Source: Plecoglossus altivelis (lineage: Eukaryota > Chordata > Actinopteri > Osmeriformes > Plecoglossidae). Taken from it: a stretch of DNA of 64,000 nucleotides. Shown in pieces: positions 27,108-39,401 of this stretch; within the stretch, counting starts at the first letter, position 1, and each line of letters starts with the position of its first letter. The position numbers and the translations under genes are program-made. The notes beneath the pieces were generated by a model. The model did not search any database. It saw nothing but the letters and a program-made list of their open reading frames with translations, and had not been told where the DNA came from. The stretch spans positions 5,031,104-5,095,103 of the forward strand of contig BROE01000003.1 in assembly GCA_036571765.1 (NCBI GenBank). The letters are read 5' to 3'.

Positions 27108-29793
27108 ACACAACACACATGCACAACACACACTCCGGAACACAACACACACACAACACACACACTCCAAAACACAACACCCACACACACCAACACATAT
27201 TACCCGATGCAAACAACCCACACACACTCCAATACACAGCTAACACATGCGGTTTATCACACAACACCCAGTACCACATTAGAGTAGACTATTCAACTAG
27301 AGCCCCATTAGTGTCACATGGCTCATCTGACACACCCTAACATTTTGATTGTTAACTATGTACGATATAAGTAACATTACAGACCCTTTAAGGCTGGCTC
27401 TGTAATAAGCAGTACGCAGTTGTAACAATGTTGTGATACATGTCACTCAACAGTATCCTAATTTAGTTATGGTTTTATAATTGCAGGGCCACAAGAGGAG
27501 TTTTTACATTCAAATTACACTGTAGCCAACTATGCCGTTGGCAATGATTACTGGGTGCTCTTTTTTTTTTTTTTTTTTTTTTTACTATTTCACAGACAAA
27601 CAAAGTTGTTTTTCAACGCGAGTCTGTTTTTCACAAATCAAATAAACAAAGTTACAGTCGAGACATAATAAGTTTAGCGTCCTGGTACAGCTGGTGGCTT
27701 CAGTGCTGCATGTCACAGTCTCGAGAGCCCTGTATGTGCGCGTCAGAGCGCGTTCACGGAGCGGGAACGATTTTTTTTAAGGCACTATCGATTTAAATGT
27801 AGAATGTTAAATTGAGATCAATCGGAGTGTCACTGAACCTAACGTTCCGAATCAGGGTTCAACGCCTTATATTTCCAATTTCACGGGCACCGAAAGACAA
27901 CGGTTGTGGCCGAGAGAATGCGTTATGCTGCATCCTCGACCACACGCTGCTGTTCAATGACTCCAAAGTTTAGATCTGAAAATAACGTACACCTGGCGAT
28001 ATGGCTGCAATTAACCCACAATATGGAAGTAAAGTCATCTTTAAATTCGACTTACTGGGACTGACATCTTGTACTAGGACTGGGCAAGCGTGCTGTCCTA
28101 TAGGCTACGCTTCCTGGTTAATGTAGCTCCGAGTTACAGTAGCCGTTCTCCGGATCGCAGTGCTACTTCTGTCACCAGGAAAAAACAGCGCTTCTCTTCT
28201 TCTTTTTTCTCCCCCCTCGGTGTCTTTACTCCATGCTGTAGCTTTCCCGACAGAATTCCTCTCCGTCCTTGTCCCGTTGTCCGATTAAGGGGCGGTGGGC
28301 TGGTACTGCTGGATGTTGGGAATATGGTGGGGTTTTCCAAGCTAGGAGTAGCCCACCAAAAGCGACGCAGTCCACCTCATATGAGCGGCTACCGCTCCGA
28401 GTCTTCTCTATTGCTGTCAACCTAACCCTCCTCTCCCCTCTTTCTCTCTTTTACTGCATATATAACACCTCTTCCAATAGCCTACTCTAACGGATGGGAA
28501 ACCAGTAAATGTGTACAAGTACAAATCTAAGAACGACTCGGAAAGACAATGTTTCGCATTGAGCGCCAGTAAGAATAAAAAATCTTTCCTCTCCAGTCTT
28601 GCGGCTGCGCGTGCGGCTGCTGCTAGACCTCTGCTCGCTCTGTCGTTCTAACGGAATCATCAAGTTTGGCTTAAAGGGATGGTCTCCGTTCCTTCGTCCT
28701 AAGAGGACGAGTGCGTTATATACAGATGTTTTCTCGACATTCTGTTTGTTTTCAGATCAAACTTGGCAATGCTTGCGTTCGACTCACTTCAAGAGGATGA
28801 AGTGGTTTTGAAATCGTGATTTGATTACGGTTTCTAAAGATTGCAGTTTAAAGGGGATGTCAGGAATTGGTGTCGGATCGCCTACACGACTGCCCTCTAC
28901 ACATGCTCCCACAGTCCACAGAATAGAAAAGAAAACGGTCCAGTTACTCTGAGCCGGGACTGTGTAAAGTTTCACTGTCTGCGTGGGTCTTGATATTGTC
29001 CCTAAAGTGTGCAGTGGTAGAGGAGGTGAGAAGAGAGTGAGGAGAGAGGAGGGAAGTAGAGATTATATGAGAAGGCGTCATATATGCACCAGGCACGAGA
29101 GAGGTATGAATGCTATTTGTTGCTTCTGAGGGGCTCTGTGTGAGATTGTTTATAATTATCCTGCCAACCGTTGGGGCTATTTCCTACACACACGCACACA
29201 TGCACACACTGGCTCCAGCTTCAGCTGTCGAAGGCTTTCGCGACCACATGTACCAGACGTCTCCAAATGTTCTCTAGGAGTAACACAGACAGGCAGGCAG
29301 GCAGGCAGACAGACAGAAAGGACCCGGCAAGCAGGCAGACAGACACAGACAAGCATACAGTCATCAAGTCACCTACACAGAAGATGAAAGACTAATATTA
29401 ACAAGCGTCTGAATATGAAAGAGATCCTCCACATAACTCAAGTGTGTGTGAGGTTTTATACTATATATAGATACTGAGGGAGATACACAGGGAGACGTGG
29501 GAGACAGAGGGAGAGAGAGGGAGGGAGACAGAGGAGGGGAGATAGATAGACAGAGAGAGGGAGGGAGGGAGGGAGAGAGAGAGGGGGGGGAGAGAGAGAG
29601 GGAGGGAGAGGGGGGGAGAGAGACAGAGGGAGTGACAAAGGGGGGAGAGACAGAGAGAGGGAAGGAGGGAGAGGTAGGGAGGACATGAGTGCAGAAGCAG
29701 TTGAATAAAGATGAGGATGACTACTCCTCTGAGTCCTTGTGAGCACCCAGAGTGTGTGAACGAGTGCCTGAGAGAGGCTGCGTGTGTGAGATG

Positions 29794-29831
<38 letters not shown>

Positions 29832-29941
29832 TGTGTGTGTGTGTGGGACAAGAATAGCAGGTCAGAATCCACTGTTCCAGTGCACAGAGAAGCTGTGCAG
29901 CAACAAACCAAAAAACGCAGTAAAGTACAAAACACAGCGAG
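25416..29941. other. Noncoding; AC arrays followed by a unique-sequence block
   Basis: Holds a (GAT)n tract at about 25943-25963, CTCTCTCTTCCT repeats at about 26035-26110, extensive AC-rich arrays at about 26670-26850 and 26970-27240, poly-T at 27561-27583, TCTG/CAGG-type tracts at about 29289-29350, purine-rich sequence at about 29500-29680 and (GT)n at about 29797-29826. The block at about 27,300-29,100 is largely free of simple repeats and includes CpG-containing sequence. It may be a promoter of the next gene to the left, but no coding exon is recognised. Confidence 0.55.
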
Positions 29942-29947
29942 TTTATT
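29942..29947 (-). terminator. cfdp1: Candidate polyadenylation signal of cfdp1
   Basis: The reverse strand reads AATAAA here, about 255 bases beyond the cfdp1 stop codon. It is the first canonical signal noticed downstream of the last exon. Confidence 0.6.
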
Positions 29948-30201
29948 CTGCGTGTTCCAGAATCTTCCGTCACTGAAACAGTCAGGGGCCAACATGACAT
30001 CAACAAAATAACAGCAAGAAACTCTTTACTGTGACTGGTTATAACTCACATAAGTCAGGAGGCCTTTCATTAGAAACCACACAAAAAAATACTGCTCCAC
30101 AAATTGCCTGGCCAGTCATGAATGAGTGAGTGTGTGTGTGTATGTGTGAAAGATTGTGTGAGAGTATAAGTGTGTGAGCGACGCTCCCATCTGTCGACTG
30201 G

Positions 30202-30292
30202 TCATCGTTTCATGTTGCCGAGTCGTACTTTCTTCTCCTGCTCAAACTGGCGTTGGTCCACTCTCTCCAGGAAATTCTTCCTCTCCACGTAG
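30202..30292 (-). CDS. cfdp1: cfdp1 terminal coding exon 7
   Basis: Acceptor GTCTCCAG. Encodes YVERKNFLERVDQRQFEQEK and ends KVRLGNMKR followed by TGA. It matches the C-terminus of BCNT proteins (FLDRVDHRQFE in human). Confidence 0.96.
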
Positions 30293-31314
30293 CTGGAGAC
30301 ACACAGAAGAAGCACTATCAGTAACATCACACACACACAGACAAACACAGACACACACAGACACACACACACTGTACATAAACACACAGTACCGCATTTG
30401 TTTCCAGTACTGTGGCTGGGTGAGAGTATCTATAGCTTGTCCTAGTTGCTTTCTGGTGGGAAGAAAGTGTCAGTTTATGTGTTTGTGTGTGTGTGGGGGG
30501 GGTGCTAGTTTACTGATTATATTCCACTCCCCACCAGGTGTTACAGACTTCAGACATACTAGGCAGCTCTTTACCACCATGTTACACAACCTTCTGCTTT
30601 AATGCCCCAGTCAAGGCACATGTATCCAGTTCAGATTAATCACCTGTCCCTCCTCCCACACCACCATCAGCCCTCCCTCCCTCCATTCCCATCTCCCTCT
30701 CTCCCCATCTCTCTGCTTCCTCCTCCATCTCCCTCCCTCCCTCCCCCTTCAGCCACCCTCAGCCCAGGGCCTCCTCCCCTGTGGGAGCCTAGATCCAGGG
30801 TAGAGCCTTCGGGCGTGGTCCATCTCTGGTCTGAGGGCTCTGCGGCTCCATGTGTGGCCCAGCCAACCTCAGCCAACTCCGGCCCAGCTCTCCTCCTCCT
30901 CCTCCTCCTCCTCCTCCACCACCACCACCACCCAGCCCTGGCTGCCTCCTCCAATCCTCCTCACAGTGAAGCTCTAGTAGATTCTCCCAGGCCCCAGGGC
31001 TACTGCACCAATGCTCGCATAGCCCTCCCTCCCTCCTTCCCTCCATACCTCCCTCCCACCAATTAGTCAGACGCATTTCTCCTCATCTTAGAAAGACAGA
31101 CACCAGCAGAGAGAGTTGCAAAGGAAGAGAGAGCGAGAGAGAGTGAGTGAGAGAGGAGAGAGAGAGAGTGAGAGAGAGTGAGTGAGAGAGGAGAGAGAGA
31201 GAGTGAGAGAGAGGGAGTGAGAGAGAGAGAGAGTGAGAGAGAGAGGGAGTGAGAGAGAGGGAGTGAGAGAGAGTGAGAGAGTGAGAGAGAGTGAGGGAGT
31301 GAGAGAGAGGGAGA

Positions 31315-31361
<47 letters not shown>

Positions 31362-32409
31362 TAAGAGATGTGGGTAGAGAGACAGAGAGACGGAGATGTG
31401 ATGGTGGCAGTGAGGTTCAGTGAGACAGTCCCCCAGATTTCCAGCAGCCCTACTTCCTTGATCTCCAGTCTGTAATCTGAAAGCTATATTCTACTGGGCC
31501 CTCACCACACATCCCTTATGTCGAACAAACATGACCATGGTACACTGGCTTCTGTGTTTGTGTGTGTGTGTACGTGTGTGTGTGTACGTGTGTGTGTGTA
31601 CGTGAGTGTGATATCGCTTTCTGTCAGGAGGCCCTCAGCACTCAGCAATGACGGGGTTAATTAATCAGTCAAACATTACCGGGGTTGCCCCTAGCGACGG
31701 GCAATGATGTCACACTAGATTAGAATCCTCCGGGGAGTGTGACCCCCCCTTTTTTCCCTCTCCACCTTCTCCTCCTCCTTCTCTCTCCCCCGCCCCCCTT
31801 CTCCTCTCGCCTCTTCCTCCCTAAACCTCCCAGTTTGTCCTTTCCAATTTGTTCCCCACATAATTGTGCTCCTCCATTCGCTCCCCTCGCCTTCCTCAGA
31901 AACCAAGGTTTATGATCCCCTTAACAGCACTCTCCCCTTTCCTCTAGCCCACTCCTCCTTTTACTCCCCCCTCTCCCCCCTCTTCACCCCCTCAACAAAG
32001 TCACACACACACAGATGAACATACACACACCCGGCCACACATCCTCACCCTTCCTTCCCCCGGTTGTGTATGGCCAGCTCGTCCCCGATGCCCTCCTCAG
32101 TCTTGAATGAGTCCCAGTCCATCTTGGACTTCTCCAGGGTGGACATCTTCTGCTTCTTGGCCCCTAGGCGGTTCAGGATGCTGCCCATACCCATGGGGCG
32201 CTTCACACTGTGGGGCACAGAGAGAGCGGTTACCCTGGGGGACAGATAGAACGGTTACCCTGGGAGACAGATAGAGCTGTTACCCTGGGAGACAGATAGA
32301 GCTGTTCCCCAGAGGGACAACAACAAAGTCCCCCTCTGGTGGAGGCAGACAGCAAGGATAGGTAGGGTTGGGGGCGTGAAGCTGGGTAGACGGTGTGTGT
32401 GTGCATGTG

Positions 32410-32451
<42 letters not shown>

Positions 32452-32701
32452 GGAGGGTCAGTCCTGGGGTGGTGAGCTGTGTCGGGAGTCCAAGGACAGC
32501 ACTTTCACGCTCAGGTGAGTCATGGTGCTGCTCCCCTCAAGAGGAACACTCTCCAAATGTGTTTCACAATCACCTCCCGCTCTTTCAGAGGGGAGGTGTG
32601 GACATGCATGCGTGTGAGTGTGTAGCAGTTTTGTGTAGCAATTGTGTGTGTGTGTGTGTGGGAGAGGGATTGTGTCTGTCTGTAGCAGTTGAGGGAGGGG
32701 T

Positions 32702-32745
<44 letters not shown>

Positions 32746-33015
32746 AGAGGAAGGGTGTGTTTAACGAGGGCGTCTCCTATATCACGGTTTCTGTGGATCT
32801 CCAGGAAAAGGAAGTGACACAGAAACCAAGGTCAGTAAAAGAAGACAGGGGACACACCCTTCTTCACACACACATGTACACACACAGACCCCTCTACCCA
32901 CACACACGTACACACACACACACACACACAGACCCCTCTACACACAAACAGATCCCTCTACACACACACACACACACACACATCCTTCCACACAAACATA
33001 CAGACATGCATGCAT

Positions 33016-33065
<50 letters not shown>

Positions 33066-33547
33066 CCGCATAGACACAAGTAGACACATACAGCCTTCTA
33101 CACACAGCCAGATACACACACACACAAACACACACACACAGCCGCATAGACACATGCAGCCTTCTACACACAGCCAGACACACACACACACACACACACA
33201 CGCCATCTCCTGGAGCAGTCTCATAACGAGCCTGTTTATATTGAGTTCTAGACCATTGAGAATGTGTTACAACAAGCTGCTGCTAATCTAATGTTCCGTA
33301 ACAGACTGACTATAAAACACACACCCACACAAACACACACCGAATCTGCAGTAGCTACCAGGCATTACTGACTACTGGGCTGTTTGGAAAGTGTGTGTTT
33401 AGATGCCCCTCGGAATAATTTCTGACAATTTTACAATTTTCTCTATACACAAACACACCACAAGTTTGTCTCCTATCCTACTAAGCCAATGGCACATACA
33501 GTCACACAGCACTGATAGAACTATTATACACACATTATCTTGTTTGT

Positions 33548-33630
<83 letters not shown>

Positions 33631-35035
33631 GAAATAGTGCCAGTAGCAATTAAGAGGACTGTTAAATCTCCAGACTAACAGTGTAAAGTATAACAGCCGG
33701 TCTTGGCAGGCTGCTAGGCGAACAACCTTTGCCCAGGTTAGAGCTCAGCCCTCTGGTCAGGACATCACCCGCTGCCCAGGCTGCCCGGCCTTCCCTGGGA
33801 ACTCCCAGAGCCCTCTTCCTCACAGATGCCACCTGGTCCGTATGGACTGTGTGTGTTTTGTGTCATGGTGGTTTGGTTTATTTGCTGGTTCATGTCTCCC
33901 ATGACCACTGCCATGTACGGCTACACGCAAGCCGACTGGCCGCTAGTACAGCAGGGGACGGTACATGCGCGCACACGCACAATACATGCAGTACAGTAGA
34001 GATTTGGTGTGTGGAAGTAGAGCTCGAATTCGACAGCGCGCACACAAGCAGAACATGAAGACTTCATCTCTCCTGTCTCATCTTTCCTGCTTGGTCTCCA
34101 TCCAGTCCTGTCCCCCCCACCTTCTCTCCATCCAGTCCTGCCCCCCCTTGCCCTCTTCCTCCCTTCCTCCTGGTTGGCTTCACCCCCCCCTCCCTAGTCC
34201 AGATACAGGACAGTCTCAGGTGACTGAAGTGCTGCCAGAACGCCCTATGCCAAGCCTCCCTCGCTGCTGGGCCAGGAAGTCTCTATCCATCAACGCTCCT
34301 CCCTTTCTCTGCCCTGCATCTCCGTCCATCCCTCCATCTGTCCTCCCTCTGCCCTCATCTTCAAAGCCCCAGCCAGCCTGGCCAGGAATGTTTGGCCAGG
34401 GGTGCGGTGTACCCCAGCACCAAGGCCGCGCCCCCGCGCCTGATTGACAGTAGGGTGGGAGGAGCGAGCTGACAGCAACCTGGAGAGAAGCTAAGACAAA
34501 CAGCTATGAAGAACTGGGTTTGGATCCTGTTTCCCCATTGTCTTCCCGTCCCTCGCTCTCCCTGCATTCCTGCCTCTCCAACTGTCCCGTCAATATCAAG
34601 AAAGAGTCAAATAATGTTAGGATCCACCTGATCTCAGGACTGCAGCTTTGGGGAACCTTTGATTTTTGGGTGGGGGTACTTTCTCCATCCACTATTTTTA
34701 ATCATGTTGCTATGGATAAAAGCATCTGTTAAATGAATCACATGTACCGTACTAGACCTAGCGATGGGTCCTGGTGTGCAGCTGCACCAGGGGGCCTGGT
34801 CTGGTGGTACCAGGCCAAACAACAACCCTTTAATCTGTCCATCGCTCTTCTCTTCCATCTCTCCTTTCCTCTAGTCCATCTCTTTTCATGGTCTGTGAAA
34901 CCACAAACGCACCCGGTCGCCATGGCGACGTCAAACACACCGGCAACATGAAGAGTAAAGCAGTCTGTAAATCCCAGGTGCGTGTGAATACTGTACACAC
35001 GTGTGTGTACGTATACCGTATGTGTGTGTATGTGT

Positions 35036-35069
<34 letters not shown>

Positions 35070-35359
35070 TGGAGAGACTATAGCCCATCTGAGATGGCTA
35101 ACCCAGCTGAACTGTTGGTTGAGTGTTCCTGTGTTTGAGAGTGTAATGAATAGCAATGTGCAAATGAACCATTCTGCTCCATCCAGACTGTACGTGTGAG
35201 GGTGTGTGTGTGTACGTGTAGACACACACACACACACATACATACTATGTCACACACGTGTGTGAGCAGTGGGAAAATTCTCAGAGTGTCCCTGGGGAGA
35301 GTGAAGGGGCTCCAGATGTCTACTGTGGCAGGACGAGGGCACACACACACACACGCGCA

Positions 35360-35405
<46 letters not shown>

Positions 35406-36414
35406 CTTATACACTCTCACACAGCTGTTCCCATACAGTCATAGAGTATACGCTCTGTGCTAATGACCAATAGAAAACCATATTGCTCAACAGCTATGCC
35501 AACACATACACTCTGACACACACGCACACACACAGTCACACACACAAATATTAACTTGACTGGATGCCCCAGTTATTGAGAAAGACTGGAGGGAAATGTT
35601 CTGAAAAGGGTGCAAAATGTTCCGGTGAAGCGGTGCCTCTCCATCTCTCTCTCTCACACAAACACCCACACACACGGGAACGCTCACACACACAGACCCA
35701 CACACACCGTGCTGATTGAGATATTAGATGCACCTCTTTCATTCAAGATGCCCCCAGAGTTTAACATGCATTGCCTACCAAATCGCTGTCATGCACGGTG
35801 TTGCGATCTGAGAGTAAGACTATATGCAGGCCTGTGAGTTTGACCTGTGTATGAGTGTGTGTATGAGTGTGTGTGTGTGTGTGTGTGTACTTCTGTGTAA
35901 TAACGCAGCAGGGTTATTTTTAGGCCCAAGAGGAGGGCTTTATAATTAGAGCAGCAGAAACAGGCCTCTGGGTTACACACATATGGAAACTCTTAGCCTC
36001 CACGGACACACTGCCCTGGCCCTCTCCACCTCTCTCTCGCTCTCTTTCTTCCCCTCTTTCATTCCCTCCTTCTATCTCTTCCTTACATCCTCTTTCGCCG
36101 CTGCTCTCCATCTGCCTCTCGGTCTGCCTCTTCTTCTCTAAACATCCTCCCTCCCTCCCGCCCTCTGTCTCTCTCTTTCCCTCTTAATATCTTTGTGACT
36201 CTCTCTCTTCCCCCCCCTCTCCCCCTTTGTCTCTCTCTCCCCCCCCTCTTCCTTCCTCTGTTTGCTGGCCTCGGTCTCCCTCTCAGCTTGTCTCCATCCA
36301 TCTGACTCTGTCTCCTGCTCTTCTTCTCCTCTTCAGAAGCGCTTCCTGAGGTCACATGAATAAAGGAGGAGACGCGCGGCAGAGTGCTGGGGCCCATGTC
36401 TCTCTCTCTCTCTC

Positions 36415-36450
<36 letters not shown>

Positions 36451-38699
36451 NNNNNNNNNNNNNNNNNNNNNNNNNNNNNNNNNNNNNNNNNNNNNNNNNN
36501 CCTTCCGCCTCTCCTTTGTCTCTCTCTCTCACCCCCCTCTCTCCTTGTTTGCTGGCCTGCGGTCTCCCTCTCAGCTGTATCCATCCCATCTGACTCTTCT
36601 CCGCTCTTCTTTCTCCTCTTCAGAGAGCGCTTCCTGAGTACATGAAATAAAGGAGGAGACCGACGGCAGAGTGCTGGGCCATGTGTCTCTCTCTACTACT
36701 TCTCCCCCCCCAGTCCGCTCAGCACTCTCCACCCTCCAACTGACACAGAGGAACATCGAAACACGCTCATCCTGCCTGCAGCACGCTACAGCCGAGAGCT
36801 GCTCTGGTCCGGCGTCTACACGCACACACTACAAGTTCACAGGGTTTATATGAAGTGTGGGTGAGACGTCCTCCTTGCAGACGCCCTCTAGTGGCCAAGG
36901 GCTGGTGGTGCGCACTCACCAAAAGGGTGCAAACGTTCGACAGATTAAACGACTGTCTTGTCTCACCCTGTCGGTCTGTGTAAATGTGTATGTGTGTGTG
37001 CGCACTCTTATTTAGTATATTGTGTTGCAGGGATATATGATATGCTGTGTGTTCTCGACGGGGCAGTGAGGTAACGCCACAGAGAGGAATCAATCCACCA
37101 ATCAGGAGCAGCTGTGGCCCTTCCTGGTCTGATGATCAATAACACTTAGCCTGGACCAGTAGCCGCACTGCCCCCCCCTCTCCCCCCTCCCTTACACACA
37201 CACACAGTAGCTCCAAGTGTGGATAACTGTCATTTAAACCAGAGAGAGCAAAGGGATGTGAAAGAACCCAAGACAAAGATAGACAGACACGGTGAAAGAG
37301 AGAGGGATAGACAGGCAGGGTGAAAGAGAGAGATAGACAGGGTGAAAGAGAGAGGGATACACAGGCAGGGTGAAAGAGAGAGATAGACAGGGTGAAAGAG
37401 AGAGGGATAGACAGGCAGGGTGAAAGAGAGAGATAGACAGGGTGAAAGAGAGAGGGATAGACAGACAGGGTGAGGGAGGGGGACTGGTGTGAGAATCCAG
37501 CCTCTTCAGTCAGCAGTAATAACAGTCAGCAGGTCCACATTAGGCTACAAAACAAGGGACTGTACAGTAGCCTGGCAGACCACAACGTATAGGTACGTGT
37601 GTGTGTGTTTAAGAGTGGCTCCTGCTCTGTTACTGCCAAGTCAGCTACACTCAGTGAACAGCAGCCTTTGGAAGAGGAAGGGGTAGAAGATGGGGGACTG
37701 AGGTAGAGAGAAAGAGAGATTAACAGAATAGACTGGGGTAGAGAGAGATAGAGAGAGATGGACAGAATAGACAGGGGTAGAGAGAGAGACAGAGAGAGAC
37801 AGAGAGAGAGAGCTGAACAGAATAGACTAGGGTAGAGAGAGATGAACAGAATAGACTGGGGTAGAGAGAGACAGATGGACAGAATAGACTGGGGTAGAGA
37901 GAGAGCTGAACAGAATAGACTGGGGTAGAGAGAGAGTGATGGACAGAATAGACTGGGGTAGAGAGAGAGAGCTGAACAGAATAGACTGGGGTAGAGAGAG
38001 AGATGGACAGAATAGACTGGGGTAGAGAGAGAGAGCTGAACAGAATAGACTGGGGTAGAGAGAGAGATGAACAGAATAGACTGGGGTAGAGAGAGACAGA
38101 TGGACAGAATAGACTGGGGTAGAGAGAGAGAGAGCTGAACAGAATAGACTGGGGTAGAGAGAGAGCTGAACAGAATAGACTGGGGTAGAGAGAGAGAGCT
38201 GAACAGAATAGACTGGGGTAGAGAGAGAGCTGGACAGAATAGACTGGGGTAGAGAGAGACAGATGGACAGAATAGACTGGGGTAGAGAGAGAGATGAACA
38301 GAATAGACTGGGGTAGAGAGAGAGATGAACAGAATAGACTAGGGTAGAGAGAGACAGATGGACAGAATAGACTGGGGTAGAGAGAGAGTGATGGACAGAA
38401 TAGACAGGGGTAGAGACAGAGAGAGAGAGAGACAGATGGAAAGTGACAGCAGTGAGAGCATGGAGGAGGACCACTAGAAGCAACTCTGTTTTAAGGCGGG
38501 AAATTCCAGCCGTCTCCCAGTAGCAACCGTAGACCTCTCTCAGCCTGGCAGTATTCTAACACAACACGCACAGAAACGTCCTCACACACAAATAAACAAC
38601 AGTATCGGTAGGCTGAGTCTCTCAAATCTGATGGAGCTTGGAAAGTTAATGGCCATAATGACTCAGAGTGTGTTTGTGCCTGTGTGTGTGTGTGTGTGT

Positions 38700-38730
<31 letters not shown>

Positions 38731-39317
38731 ATGAGGGAGCGCTGCTGATGGCTCCTTCCTGTTGTTGTGGGATATCCCCCTCGCCCCATTCTCTGCCTGC
38801 CCCAGAGGAAACGTCTCGGGATGCACAGTACTTCCTGTGAGGGAAAGATGACTTCCTGTCCGGGAACAGGCTGCAGAGGAGGATGCGCTCGTCCTGCCAC
38901 CATTAAACACCATGGCCACAGAAGACAAGACGGATCACACACGCAAGCGAACATGGACACACTCGCGCCCAACAGCTACAACACAAGCAGGACTACTGAA
39001 CACAGACACACTCAGGCCCAACAGCTACAACACAACTAGGACTACTGAACACAGACACACTCGCTCCCAACAGCTACAACACAACTAGGACTACTGAACA
39101 CAGACACACTCAGGCCCAACAGCTACAACACAAGCAGGACTACTGAACACAGACACACTCGCGCCCAACAGCTACAACACAACCAGGACTACTGAACACA
39201 GACAGTGATCAGTCCTGTAGCAGATGTGTTTCCAGGAAGACTTGTCCAAACAGCAGGCACATGGTACACTCACTCAGACAGGCACCAACACATGACATGA
39301 GACCTAGACTCTCTCCC

Positions 39318-39401
<84 letters not shown>

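Noticed and set aside
28784..28975. Small minus-strand frame starting MKLYTVPAQSNWTVFF with signal-peptide-like hydrophobicity
   Set aside because: 63 codons, unconserved as far as I can tell, and no supporting neighbour exon; kept only as part of the possible promoter block.
37827..38483. A 218-codon reverse-strand frame (STPVYSVHLSL repeats)
   Set aside because: Product of an intronic minisatellite of cfdp1; unit lengths vary and are not kept in multiples of three.
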